64,000 nt of DNA from Axinella damicornis. Lineage: Eukaryota; Porifera; Demospongiae; Axinellida; Axinellidae. Of this stretch, positions 20,387 to 31,715 are shown one piece after another (the first letter of the stretch is position 1; the number at the start of each line of letters is the position of its first letter). The notes under the pieces are model-generated. The model made no database searches and had not been told where the DNA came from. It worked only from the letters and a program-made list of their open reading frames with translations. The position numbers and the translations under genes were made by a program. The stretch lies in contig OZ007518.1 in the NCBI GenBank assembly GCA_963931865.1, positions 6,316,570 through 6,380,569 of the forward strand. The letters are read 5' to 3'.

Positions 20387-20479
20387 ATCAGACTCAGAGG
20401 ACGAACATTCCTCTAACGACGAGGACTCTGAGAAGTACAGATCAGACTCAGAGGACGAACGTCCCAATGACTCTGAGAG
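20387..20479 (+). CDS. piggyBac transposase, exon 2
   Basis: A 93-base exon between TTACGTACAG and GAGAG|GTATGC, phase 2 on both sides. It encodes SDSEDEHSSNDEDSEKYRSD. The first part is internally duplicated: GTACAGATCAGACTCAGAGG recurs at 20381 and 20435, and the duplicated unit includes the splice acceptor. Confidence 0.75.
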
Positions 20480-20560
20480 GTATGCGATTTTATGGAGGTA
20501 TGTGATACTAGCATTGCTGGTGGGTAACTATCGCATAACGTCTTTGTTCACTATACACAG

Positions 20561-20605
20561 TGTTTCAGGAGACAGCAGGTCACCTGATGAACAAGAGATC
20601 GAGAG
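20561..20605 (+). CDS. piggyBac transposase, exon 3
   Basis: A 45-base exon between CACAG and GAGAG|GTACAC, phase 2 on both sides, encoding VSGDSRSPDEQEIE. Its size and phase keep the acidic N-terminal tail in frame with the DDE core. Confidence 0.72.
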
Positions 20606-20667
20606 GTACACATAAATATAACTTCAACTCACATCACAATTCACGTTTTGAACTTCTTTGTTTGCAG

Positions 20668-22182
20668 TGTTGATGATATCCCATGGTCATCCACACTAAA
20701 GCCAGTGACCACCAAGCCGTTCGCTGAAACACCAGGACCAAATGTGGCACTTCCTCCATCTCCAACGGAAATCTTCTGTCTGTTCTTTACATCTCATCTC
20801 CTACAGTATATTGTGGAGCAAACCAACCAGTATGCCTTTGAATGTATGGGAGTAGAGGCATTTGCGAAGTGGACACAGGTTACAGTGGAAGAACTTCAAG
20901 CATACATGGGCTTCATGATACTAATGGGGATCGTACATCTGCCTTCAATCTATGACTACTGGAGAAAGGACGAGATATACCACTACACACCGGTTGCTTC
21001 CAGGATTACGAGAGACCGCTTTTTCGAACTCCACCGATACCTACACTTTGCTGATAACAGCTCTCTTGCTCCTCCTGGTAGTCCAGAATACGATAAGCTG
21101 GGAAAAACGAAGCCAATAATTGAAAAGCTTTCTGAAAGGTTTCGCTCCACTTACACTCCTCAAATGAACGTTGCTGTAGACGAGGCCATGATACCTTTCA
21201 AAGGGAGATCTAGCTTGAAACAGTATATGCCACTAAAGCCTGTCAGGCGAGGCATAAAAGTGTGGGCATTAGCAGATTCACTCAATGGATATATTTCAGA
21301 GTTTGATGTCTACACAGGGAAAAAGGCAAACGCGGTAGAGAAAACCTAGGGGCGAATGTTGTGAAAACACTCACACAGCATTACGTGAACACATTCAGAC
21401 ATGTCTACTTCGACAATTTCTTTACCGGTGTTGGTTTGTTGCTGGATCTCCTCAAGTCTGGTTTATATGCATGTGGGACAATTCGGAGCAACAGGAAGGG
21501 CTTCCCAAAAGACCTGAAACCTGTTGTAAAGAAAGGCATGAAGGAAAGGGGAGACAGTCAAACTCGCCAGTACAACAATTTGACAGTAAGTGTGTGGCAA
21601 GACAGCAAAGCCGTGTCAGTGGCAGCTACCAATGGAGATGCTACCGTAGATGTGCAGGTACTGAGAAAGAAAAAGGATGGTACTCGAACACCAGTGAAGT
21701 GTCCACAATCCATTTCTCTGTACAATAAGTACATGGGAGGTGTCGACCACAACGATCAACTGAGAGGCTATTACCACGTTCGCCTCAAGTGCAGGAAGTA
21801 CTACAAGTACATATTTTGGTTTCTTTTTGATGTTGCTGTCATAAACAGCTACATACTGGCCAAGCACTACACTGACCTCAACATCAAAGACGTCAAGACC
21901 TTTCGCACAGAGCTGGCCAAGGGTTTGATCGGACAGTACTGCAGTCGCAAGCGTTCTGGTCGTGCCACACTGCATCCAGCAAAGCGATTCTGTGCTGCTC
22001 ACTTTCCTATGAGGGGTGCAGAGAAAGTTCATCGCTGTCACTACTGCCATACTTATAAACATCAAAGGCATGAGACTGTATGGCACTGCAAAGACTGCGA
22101 TCGGTTTCTGTGCCACAATGGCCGAGAGGACGACTGTTTTCGCCTGTATCACACATACTACGTCACATCTGCTACTGACTAA
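20668..22182 (+). pseudogene. piggyBac transposase, exon 4 with DDD core (frameshifted)
   Basis: This exon holds the catalytic core that excises and reinserts the element at TTAA. The DDE-type acids are visible: Asp in NVAVDEAMIPFKG, Asp in HVYFDNFFTG and Asp in GGVDHNDQLRGYY. A C-terminal Cys-rich zinc-ribbon domain (HRCHYCHTYKH ... WHCKDCDRFLCH) follows, as in the family. One base is missing at the AAAA tract 21341-21344: VEKT-stop should continue LGANVVKTLTQHYV. Exons 1-4 total 1,799 bases. Adding one gives exactly 600 codons, which supports both the splice model and a single-base defect or sequencing error. Confidence 0.9.
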
Positions 22183-22767
22183 CTGCATCGATTCATTGGT
22201 CTTGTATATGTCTACAACAGTACTCACTACTATCGACACATCACCTTACTATGAATCCACTTTGTTCACCACTGCCCAGCTCTAATGATAAACCTGGAAC
22301 ACAAAGGTCACTCGGGTCAACACGTGATCAAGTTTGATTATAATTATAGGCTATCTTTCTGCTTCAAGTAACTTGACTAAATTTGCTTGCAAGCGTATCT
22401 CTACGCCAAAATATCTTACTACAGTCACCGTAAAACAACCATCGAACCAACAGCGTTCATTCTGCGCTGTGTCACTAGTATACAGTACGAACTATTCAAT
22501 ATTCATGCACCCGCTCACCGTTTCTGGCATTTCCGTCGTAGTTCCAGTCAGCGTTTAGCTCACATTCACGAAGCAGCCTCCTTAGTGACTCTTCCAGGAC
22601 GCCTACTCTCCGTTTCCAAGGTTAGATCGCTCTAGGCTATACCGAACACTGAGAAAGGGACGCAGTTTGAAGCGCGGTACCACGTGCGATAAATTGAGAC
22701 GATTATTACGAATTATCTCGTCATTCGCGGAAACGCCCAATTCAATTTTTCGCGTATAAAGGGTTAA

Positions 22768-23591
22768 TTTGAAGCATGCATACATGTACAACCGGCGGCC
22801 ATATATGTATGACATTGTTCCAGCTGTTACCCACTCCGTGATTAGACGACCTGTTCGCATCTCATTTTGGTGCTGCGTCTATTCGAGTACGGCGTTTACT
22901 GGAGGGCAGCGTTATTTATTTTTCAGCAGTATTAGCCCCAGCTGGTAGTACATGTAGTTCGATTAATCTGTGCATGCGCGTTAGATGCCAACGGTTGGAC
23001 GTACTTTCGCTCCATGCCTTGGAAAAATCTGTGTGATAAATTCTTATCTTCCCTTTGCTGCCATTGCTGATTCAATATGGACTGAGCATGGTCCTCACGT
23101 GACATGTGCATTAATTGGAACAAGCTGTAGTATGCTACCAGTGAGTTGTAATTGTAACTGGCTACCAGGAGTGCAGTACGTTGTCCCTCAAAAAAAAAAA
23201 TATTATAAAGCAATTTGGGGGGCATTTGATACTGTTATGGCAGGCCGGCCCAAACATTTTGGTTTACAGTCTGTTTTGTATAATAGAAGGTGAACCTGAA
23301 AAATTATATTGAGCCCTGCATTGACCGTGTGTGTCAGTCAACCCTTGCACTTTCAGGGAGTTGGGACAGACATCGGGTGTACTCTTGTGGACGCAGCACT
23401 CCAAATAACTAGTTCTTCTGCACTGGTATGCATGCAGCTACTACATGTATGCTTTTGCAGGGGCAACATGCACATTCCACCGGATGCATTTTGTGCGGCT
23501 CTTTGTCATGATTATAATGCCCTGTCAGCACATTTGATAGTTGTGAAGGTTTCCCATTATACAAGCATGTACATCACACAATGGCTGACAT
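22768..23591. other. No recognised gene
   Basis: Right flank of the piggyBac element. Short ORFs only, with no repeat boundary I can define. Confidence 0.4.
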
Positions 23592-24158
23592 TAGCCTCAT
23601 TCCCAGGCCCCATACGAGAAATCAAAAAGGGGCCTGGTAGCACTTCCATGTTAAATCTGTTGCTGCTGTACACGTCATCAAACGCGTGCTACGGTAGGAC
23701 ACGCCACATTTCAAACATCAGATCAGCTGACTATCACCGTCACAAAGACTAACGTGGAGCCCGAGAGAACAGTATATCGGTTGATTGGGACTCCAGCTAG
23801 TGCTGATAGACGGTCGGGATGTTTGTCGCGATGACCCGTAAGCGTAAACAGCGCTCTCCAATTTCGTTCGTCTAGCCATCTCCTGCAAACGCAACAGCAC
23901 TTCTTCATAAAGGAAAGAGACAAGGACGCCGCAGTCTGGAGTGGCAAAGTAAGCTCTATAACAGTCTGCATGGTTCGTTTTGTGCTGTATAATACTAGTC
24001 AACTCTTTATCTCATGTGAAGGGATCATGTTTGTGGGTGGTTTCCTTCTGAAATCTGATTGGCTCCTTTTGAATTTGTGAGGCATAATCGACAGAAATTA
24101 TATGGAAGTGCTACCAGGCCCCTTTCCGATTTTTGGATGGGGCCTGGGAACGAGGCTA
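23592..24158. mobile_element. CTCGT-family MITE, 567 bp
   Basis: The left arm TAGCCTCATTCCCAGGCCCC ... GGGGCCTGGTAGCACTTCC and the right arm GAAGTGCTACCAGGCCCC ... GGGCCTGGGAACGAGGCTA are inverted copies of about 55 bp. Flanking 9-mers GGCTGACAT and GGCAGACAT agree at 8 of 9. No ORF of note inside. Confidence 0.8.
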
Positions 24159-24304
24159 GGCAGACATACTCTACAATGAACTTACATAATATGCTTTCAC
24201 AGGGACGTAAAGTACTGATAGAAGAGTTGAGCACTGCAAGGAAGGAGACAAAAGAACGTTACTTTATGGATTGACAGTACGATTTCACTGTACCAATAGT
24301 GTTA

Positions 24305-24806
24305 CCGTAAGTGCTCTAAGTTTGCGTCACCGAAAAATCATTATTTTTCCACATGACGCAAGATTAGAAAATAATGCCAGAAAAAAAATTCATGTCACAC
24401 ATAATAATTGTTACAAGATCGTGTGTGTGAGCGCTATGGCAGCTAAGATTTCATGTATGTACAGCGTTCTTTACACGTACAGAAGGACCTCCGCCGATTC
24501 GTGGACTTCGAGTGCGGAGACACTCCAAGCGGGCCGGGATCGCGGAAACCTTGAAAGGTAGTAGAGCCCATTGATTTTACCGACAGCGATCACTCGAAGG
24601 ATCCACCGTGCCAGATGACATCACCACCTTTATACAGCTTCAGCTTGCACTTTGCACTCAACGCAAGCCAGCCACTGAACACTTTGCAGAGCAACGCAAC
24701 AACAGAATGGGACGAGGTAAATTTTGACGCAAAATTAGAAATCATCGTTTCGGAATCATCAACTTTGACGCAGAATTAGAGTGGCGCATATTTAGAGTGC
24801 TTACGG
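24305..24806. mobile_element. MITE with CCGTAAGYRCTCTAA termini, about 502 bp
   Basis: The left end CCGTAAGTGCTCTAAGTTTG and the right end, inverted, CCGTAAGCACTCTAAATATG match. The sub-terminal motif TTGACGCARAATTAGAA occurs twice near the right end. The flanks TTA and CTA could be a 3 bp duplication of the kind made by PIF/Harbinger elements; this is tentative. Confidence 0.6.
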
Positions 24807-24984
24807 CTATGAGTGCCTGAATGTGATCGATATGCAAGCTTATTTTTATTGCATGTGGTATTTACAATGCATGTAAATTCTCAATGTGCACAACTTCCGT
24901 TCATGATCACCACACCATCAAACAGTAGCATGCATACACTATTGGGTTCTAGGTACATGCATGACCAAAGAGGAGCTCCCTTAC

Positions 24985-25931
24985 TAGCCTCGTTCCCAGC
25001 CTTGCCCAGTTTTTCGTGGCTTGCAGTATGGAAACGTGGGAAAGGGCCTGGTAACTTTTGCTCACATGGGTGATGTCAGGATAGATAGGATGGTAGAAAC
25101 GGTTTGATTGAACGTGGGCACACTAGCTGGGGCTCAGAACAGCTAAGGTACCAGGTAACTTACCACGCATATCTAGTTACATGTAGTGGGGGGCGACTGT
25201 CATACCCACCAAGCGTTAAACGGGTACTTGGTTGAATACTACAACGAAAAGGTGCTTTTCATTCTGAAAATGTTTACCAATAATTTTATTGATTACATAA
25301 TGCTCACGTGAGGAAAGATACCAGGCCTGCTCTTAGCCTCGGTCCCAGGCTCTCTCCTCAAACCCGGGGGAGGAGAGGGCCTGGTAACATTTGCAAAAAA
25401 AGCTGTTGACTTCCGGCGCGTCATCATCCATGTGATAAACGAAGGACACTCCTACTTTTGTGGTAAATGTCGTGTGAGTTACAAATCAGTCATGCACTAT
25501 TGAAAATATTGCTCTTTGTTTTCAAGGTATCCCCAACTTCACAGAAGTCCGAGACACTTCTAAAGCTAACCAGGACAGCTCACTTTGTGAACAGTTGACC
25601 CTGTAAGCGACGACAAACAATGAATGAGTTGGTCCAGCAAACAAACCGCAGTGAACAGCGAGATTAGACCAGTGCCCTCTCGCACACCGTGTCAACTGCC
25701 TTGCCCCGAAGCGTTCAGTTCTGAGCATACAATTCACGCATTAGCACGGCAGTGATCGAAGGTAAACGCCTACAAAATATTTACGTGTTCACATGGTTTT
25801 GTTCTGCAATCTGATTGGTTCCACAAGATCCAGGCGCCGGAAGTCAACAGGTTTTCACGCAAATGTTATCAGGCTCTCCCCTCCCCCGTTTCCGGCGACG
25901 AAAAGCAGGGCAGGGCCTGGGAAAGAGGCTA
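24985..25931. mobile_element. CTCGT-family MITE with exact 9 bp duplication, containing a second copy
   Basis: The left end TAGCCTCGTTCCCAGCC and right end GGCCTGGGAAAGAGGCTA lie between identical 9-mers CTCCCTTAC (24976-24984 and 25932-25940). Inside, a second member starts at 25334 (TAGCCTCGGTCCCAGGCTCT). Its body matches, inverted, the element at 45504-46123, and its right end merges with the outer element near 25890. This is a nested or recombined insertion. Confidence 0.8.
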
Positions 25932-26216
25932 CTCCCTTACCTAGTCAAAGTGTGCTGTAATTACACTTCAGGCTTCATGTAAATTCCACAAGTCCACTTC
26001 AAAGGTTTACATGACACAATTTCCCCCCTTACTAGGAGTGTGACAGGAGTTCCACCCCACACTGTGACATCTAAAGTGCTTGGCAACAAGGCAAGGCAGT
26101 GGCACAAGCATCAGGTTGGCCATCTGAAATATGACCCCAAGGTTCGTTTTGGTGGGGAGGAGAGAGTCCCCCCCAAATTGAGTCTCTGATGCCACCCCCC
26201 TCCAACCCCTATTGAG

Positions 26217-26544
26217 ACTTTGCTGGCCCCTGAGCCCGTAAGCAGCGATATACGATGAGAGAGCTGGTCCTGCAAACAGACAGTGAGCTCAGAGCAGTGG
26301 CCCTCTCACACAACTTTCATCTGCCTGCTACCAACCTTTATCCTTCACACTCATTTCTGAGTCTACAATTCAGCACGGCAGGGAATGTAAACATGCCTAC
26401 AATATAGTCACATGTTCACGTGATTTGTTCTGCAATCTGATTGGTACCGCCAGAATCCTGGCAGCGGAAGTCCACGGTTCAACCCCCCCAACGCTACCAG
26501 GCTCTCTTCTCCCATTTGAGAATGAGAGCCTGGAAATGAGGCTA
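26217..26544. mobile_element. CTCGT-family MITE, left-truncated copy
   Basis: The sequence from CCCGTAAGCAGCGATATACG to GAGCCTGGAAATGAGGCTA parallels the right half of the element at 25334-25931 (CTGCAATCTGATTGGT, GGAAGTC, TACCAGGCTCT). The left terminus is absent. A C run at 26548-26575 follows at once. Confidence 0.7.
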
Positions 26545-26922
26545 CCACCCCCCCCCCCCCCCCCCCCCCCCCCCCGAACAATTTTCGATGATATCCATAC
26601 AAGTGCCAAAGCAATAGATCTTGAACTCACCCCAACGATAATCCTTGTGACCCAGCCCAGAACGAGGTAGAACACACACCGTGCAGTTGCGATTAGCTAC
26701 GGAAGACAACAAAATTAATATCAAATAAGTATGACTGCATCAGTCTGAGAAAGGGACCTTAATGTGTTTCAGCAAAAGTAAGTGTAATCTTGTGTTTGTT
26801 TACAGAGTTTAGTAGCAATGGCATGGAAATGAAGCCCTAGGACAGCATCATCAGTAAATTGGATGGAAATTCATCACATTTTGATGACACGGCCTTTCTT
26901 GGAAATGGCAATGCTACAAAGG

Positions 26923-27500
26923 TAGTCTCATGCCCAGCCCTTCACGCGCGCCCCCACGGAGAAGGTCTGGTGTTTTGAGTGTGATATCTTGTCACTAACA
27001 CGTTTGCAATCTGGAATTTGAGATGGCCAATGAAATCGAAGAGTGTGCACATAATATACTACTAATTATTGTGGGTTACGTGACCGATCGATCGATCGAG
27101 GAGGCAAAAACAGCTCAGTTAAATAAACAACTCGTAACAAGGACTTACTTCGCTGTTGGTTGATGACACCCCTTCGTAGCTTCTAAGAACCTTTCAGCCA
27201 CCTCCACTCCAAAGAACAACGGTTTACGGCAATACCGGAATAACGAAGAAGTCCACCGTCCTTCTGTTAGCAGCCGATGTTTCGGGGGTTAGGGGACGTC
27301 GCTGACTACTCGAAGGTAGGGTAGCCGCTGTTGAATAGTACAGAAAGGAGCGTTTATCCTCAAATTTCTCGGATAATTGCATTCTTAGCGCAATCAGGCT
27401 TCAATTGAACCTACGCTGGACACGCCTCTGTGACAAGAAAAGTAACTGAAACCACCAGACATTCTCCGCCGGTGGGCGTGGACGTCTGGGCACGAGACAA
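26923..27500. mobile_element. CTCGT-family MITE, 578 bp, exact 9 bp duplication
   Basis: The left end TAGTCTCATGCCCAGCCC and the right end ACGTCTGGGCACGAGACAA are inverted relatives. Identical 9-mers CTACAAAGG flank it at 26914-26922 and 27501-27509. No coding capacity. Confidence 0.82.
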
Positions 27501-27509
27501 CTACAAAGG

Positions 27510-28301
27510 CATGTGAGAGCACCAGACTTCTGGAAAGGGTTGGCACTATAGTTAAAGGCTAGTACTAGTCCACTGTACCAAGAATCACTTGATTCTCACA
27601 ACATCTTGTGGCAACTAACATTAGAGTGGCAGGGCAGAAACCACTGATCACGTTCCTACTTAGCATGACTCAACACGCATGTACGTACACATGCACATAC
27701 ACACATAATTATACACAATGAGATAGCCTCACACTAACGCATTAGGCAGTTACCTTCACATAATTAGATATATCGCACACATCGTGGATTTACTGGTCGA
27801 TATGAAACCGGATTCGACCATTTTCTCGAAATTGCATAACTTTGAATTTCAAACTGTTTTGTTTCCAGAAGTAACCATGGCAACGAAATATTTTTCTACA
27901 AGTACTAACCTTCAACTACATGTAATGCCATCCTATATTACAAGTCTGGAGCTCCCTCAATCACAATGATACACATGCCTGTAGTAGTGCTACCCGTTAA
28001 ATGAAACATTTGGCACAATCAAAAATGCCATGAAGTCTTGCACCGTTAGAGAGTCATCTCTCTAACGGTGCCGCTCCAAGACTTTACGCACTCAAAATTA
28101 TGATCTGTACATAAACACACGTGCAGTGGTGTCAGCCTGTGCCTTACCGTATTTATGCTAATAAAACGGTATAAAAACAAATAATTTCAAAATCCATTAC
28201 CGTAGGATTGGAATCATAGAAATTCCAGGAAATGAATTCGTATCGCTAGATTGGATGGACCGTTGTAATAGATAGAAATTGTCGCGCTGCATTTGTATAG
28301 G
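27510..28301. other. No gene; one perfect hairpin
   Basis: No coding signal. At 28041-28070, CACCGTTAGAGAG pairs perfectly with CTCTCTAACGGTG across TCAT, and outer bases AGTCTTG and CAAGACT extend the pairing with a short bulge. The hairpin is not followed by a T run, so I do not call it a terminator; it may be a MITE remnant. Confidence 0.5.
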
Positions 28302-29049
28302 TAATCACATGGGTTTCGAGTGCAATTTGGGAAATAATTGCACGAGCAACAGGCAAAGTAATTGCACGAGTGATAGCGAGTGCAATTTATGACTGTTGTG
28401 AGTGCAATTATCCCCAAATGGCACGAGAATACATGTGATTAAATACTAATCATGTACTTCCAGGCATGGCATGCCGGCATGGTCGAAAGCAAGCGGCTTG
28501 AGCGATTAAAGCCACGCCCCAACCACAAAAGCGCTCGAAGCGCGAGCGAACTACACGCTACTAGTACCGCTTATCTTATTCGCTCAGAGTACTGACCTGT
28601 TCTTCAGTTGTGTAGTGAAGCGGAAGCGCGGTGTTGCAACTGACACCCCCAGGGTCCCAAAACAGCAGCACAGAGCCTGTGTGCGCATAACTGCCACGAA
28701 CAGTACGGCAGCAGCGCTATTAGTGCCACCGTTTCTGTGACAACACTTTCGCCACGCCATCGTTCGGTTCTCACAGCGTTTCTTCAGCTCAGGTACAGAA
28801 AGCTTAATCAACGCGAGCGCTCACACAGTACAGCCATTTTCAACTGTTGCTAATGCGTAGCCATGACGCGAACGCTCGTTGCTAGGGCGGAGCTTCACCT
28901 GATTGGCTAGCGCGCGGCGCGCGCTGCGGCCGCTTCGTAACCGTGCAATTTCTGACAGCCCTCGGGCTACAATAACCGTGCAATTTGGGAAAAAATTGCA
29001 CGCTTTTCTATGGGAGTAAATGTATGGCAACTATATAAGTATGTGATTA
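28302..29049. repeat. Element with TAATCACAT ends and GTGCAATT motifs
   Basis: TAATCACATG at 28302 pairs with CATGTGATTA at 28432-28441, and again with TATGTGATTA at 29040-29049. GTGCAATT or its complement occurs repeatedly just inside both ends (28320-28425 and 28943-29000). This could be a 748 bp non-autonomous element with a shorter derivative inside it. The central part has a CpG-rich block near 28500-28930. Confidence 0.5.
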
Positions 29050-29064
29050 GGAGAGAAATTGTTT

Positions 29065-29520
29065 GTTATTCCAGGAAATGGGCGTCGAAATGCCATCCCA
29101 CGTACTGCATTTCGAGTGTTTGTAGCTGCACTATTCCAGGAACTGGGCATCTACTTCCATGCCATCATTGCAATGGGCTGCATTTGTGACTGTTATTCCA
29201 GGAACATGGACATCAACTGCCACTGCCACAAGCTGGCATTCGGCATTTGTGACTGTTGCGACTACACTATTCCAGGAAATGGACACTCACTGCAGTGCCA
29301 CACGCTGCATTTCGGCGGCTGCATTTCGGCGGCGTGGCTATAGTAATTCCAAGAAATGGGCATCATCAACCACGACGCCACGCTGAATTTCGAGGGAACT
29401 CCGAGGGAACTCCGAGGGAACTCGTTTGTGACCAAGGACTGCTGTATTCCAGGAAATAGGCATCACTGACTGCCCTGCCATGCCACTGCCACACAGTGCA
29501 TTTGGACCAATCAGACTGAC
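29065..29520 (+). repeat. Degenerate tandem array (ATTCCAGGAAATGG units)
   Basis: Six units start with ATTCCAGGAAMTGGGC or a close variant near 29066, 29132, 29194, 29267, 29345 and 29445. Each continues with a GCC(A/T)C-rich part and ends near CTGCATTTCG or similar. Spacing varies from about 62 to 100 bases. It gives open but unstable frames on both strands; I see no sign of a real protein. Confidence 0.65.
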
Positions 29521-29989
29521 TGTAAATGTGTACTTGGAACTCACGTTGTTTGGATAAGAACATTTCCTGGTATTGGAATCTTCCAAATAATTAGTGTCCA
29601 GAGCTACCACTTAATTGGATTAGTGGAAATCCCAGGAATTGAATTTCTACCCCCTAGATTAGATGTAACCTTCAGCATCTCCCCTTATACACAAGCACAT
29701 AATCGACCATTAAATCACACAGGGAACTCACAAAATAGTTCTGTTGAATGTCCAGATCAAAGTAGCCACCGGATACGCTATCGTTAACACTCACAGTGTG
29801 GAGACTTTCGGAAAGTGGGGTCTAACAAAGGAACAAAAGCAGAAAATTAATGAATGCATCCCAAGTTCCAATCAATTTGCATGAATAGGGCACATGTACA
29901 TACATACATGTCACATCTTAGAATTTCATATACTTCGCAACAATCACTGCACTGACAATGCTAGCTTGTGGTTATGCAATATGCACGCT

Positions 29990-30096
29990 CCATTTGTCGG
30001 CCGAGTTATCAGTAGAATTTACCGACACCGATACTCCCCAGGAAGGTGATTATCAGCCCGATACGGATAACTAATCCGATTATCTGTGCATCACTA
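29990..30096 (-). repeat. GTGATGCACCGATAA-type remnant, copy 2
   Basis: Reads as the inverse of the 11655 copy: CCGATTATCTGTGCATCACTA at the right end, with CCGACACCGATACTCCC and GCCCGATACGGATAAC inside. Probably a short non-autonomous DNA transposon remnant. Confidence 0.5.
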
Positions 30097-30648
30097 CCGC
30101 ACGTGATCTGCACTGGGTCTGGGACCAAGACCAGTAGCTACTAGTGGGAATTCCCGTTTTGCTTGATGCCATTACTCTTACAAGAAAACTGACTGCAGCT
30201 ATATTTCTGACAGCGCTTCCATATTACCGGTAAAACAAGTCATTAATGATTACACTCTGGCATAGATTCTTTCAGATCCTCCGTCCACGAAGGCGATACT
30301 GGAAGCAATCTGTTCCTGGTCTGGGACTGAGACCATCACACTACACAATACAAGATCAGCCGATGAAGGTACACGTAGTCTCAGAATCAAACCCTCTGCA
30401 TGCATGAGTAGGAAGGGTCTGGCCACGTCCCACTCTTCCTACAGAGTATATAGCCCCACATGCGAAGGGTCTGCACGGTTCTAAGACTACTAGGAATACG
30501 CATGTGCAGTGTCTGTGCCTCGCGCACGCTCACAATCTGTAATAGTAGGCGTGGTTTCCTGTGGAAGAAAAACGAAGGTGTGAAAGTCAGTTCAGCGTGC
30601 GAAGTTTAGTTGTTCGAAGTTGTGCAAAGTTGCTGATTGAGGTTGAAG
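30097..30648. other. No gene recognised
   Basis: Contains GTCTGGGACCAAGACC and GTCTGGGACTGAGACC-like blocks that may be eroded members of the CTCGT family. Nothing else supported. Confidence 0.3.
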
Positions 30649-30720
30649 ATGGCTAAGCGTTGCCAGGAAGAATACGAAGACGTTAGCGGTACACCCTTCG
30701 ACACTGTCAACACTCTATAT
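30649..30720 (+). CDS. Possible first exon (MAKRCQEEYEDVSG)
   Basis: ATG at 30649 opens MAKRCQEEYEDVSG, TPFDTVNTLY, with candidate donors at GCG|GTACAC (30687) and TAT|GTACGT (30721). The region upstream is purine-rich and could be a leader. It is not supported by any downstream exon I could find. Confidence 0.22.
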
Positions 30721-30981
30721 GTACGTACCATGGCCTAGACAAAACGTTTGTCTTACTTGTCTCCGCTAAACTCTCCTTGTATACATCGCTTCTTCGTCAA
30801 TCTGTCAGACTCTCTCTCCTTTGCCTTACTCTCTTCTGAGACAGTGTCCCTTTTCCCTGTATAGATCACTTCTTTCTCAACTCTGCATTTCGCACGCGCA
30901 GTACGTGCACGAGCACGTGGCTATAGGGACCACAGAAGCCGCAGCGATGCAACCGTCCCCTGCCCCTCGCAATTAAAGTGT

Positions 30982-30986
<5 letters not shown>

Positions 30987-31012
<26 letters not shown>
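30987..31012. repeat. (AT)n microsatellite
   Basis: About 13 uninterrupted AT repeats. Confidence 0.9.
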
Positions 31013-31017
<5 letters not shown>

Positions 31018-31339
31018 CAGACGCGATGTGACTACGCTGCATGATTAGTTGCCTCGCGCTAAGGCGCTCGGCAACCATGAACAAATGGTTTGTGGGCGGG
31101 GATGAGAAACCAACTTGCACACGAAAATATAGAGTGGGGAGGCATAACCTGGTGCCTGGGGTGACACTAAACAAGATTTGAATGCTGCTACTACTTACGA
31201 CTGAGCAAATGATGGAGGAAGATCACTAGTCCCCAGTCAAACACGAGAATATTAAATAAAAGAAGGAAGGCGAAACCTCTTGTTGGTGGGAGCCCTCTTG
31301 GCCTGGGTAGTCGACTGGAGCGTACTCACGGAGCCTTAC

Positions 31340-31563
31340 CGAGTCTGATTGTCGCATGGCTGACGCTGTGGAAGTGGTGCTGTGTACTCAGGACGACCAT
31401 TCTCCTCTTGATGGACCAGCAACCTCTGCCTGGCCTCTTCTAAATCATCGTCTGTAGCCGATGAACTGGGTAGACTCGTGGAGTCAAGCACACGGCGATC
31501 CACCGTCCTGAATGGCGATCGTGATGACACACTAGAGCGCTGATGTAGCTGTAGCGAATCCAT
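31340..31563 (-). CDS. Possible first exon (MDSLQLHQRSSVSSRSPFRT)
   Basis: The minus strand from ATG 31563 (or an in-frame ATG 12 codons earlier) reads MDSLQLHQRSSVSSRSPFRT, then ATDDDLEEARQRLLVHQEEN, to a good donor ACTCG|GTAAGG. It has the Ser/Arg- and Glu/Gln-rich composition of a disordered N-terminal tail. I found no following exon and cannot name a family. The plus strand here also offers a short ATG-to-GTGAGT exon-like segment, so the call is weak. Confidence 0.35.
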
Positions 31564-31715
31564 GATGGAGGATCTAGCCGTGCCAGTGAGTGACGTCATG
31601 TGATATTAAACCACACCCATTTGACCCCGACCATAGTGCGTACAGACCCGCCCACTTCCATAATACTTTTGGTCTAATACCTGGAGCCTGCTATTTTCTT
31701 TGCGATGTGGATATT

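Larger units (their letters stand above)
19563..22767 (+). mobile_element. Complete piggyBac-type DNA transposon
   Basis: The element is bounded by TTAA at 19563-19566 and 22764-22767, the hallmark piggyBac target duplication. Terminal inverted repeats read CCCTTTATAGGCGAAA on the left and CCCTTTATACGCGAAA on the right. A sub-terminal GGCGTTTCCGCKAATGACGA block is also shared by both ends. A spliced piggyBac transposase fills the centre. The single frameshift in the transposase means this copy as written is not autonomous. Confidence 0.93.

Noticed and set aside
21616..22239. 207-codon minus-strand ORF in the piggyBac element
   Set aside because: Lies wholly antisense to the transposase core and has no recognisable feature.
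28041..28070. Rho-independent-style terminator hairpin
   Set aside because: Perfect stem but no T run, and the genome is clearly eukaryotic.
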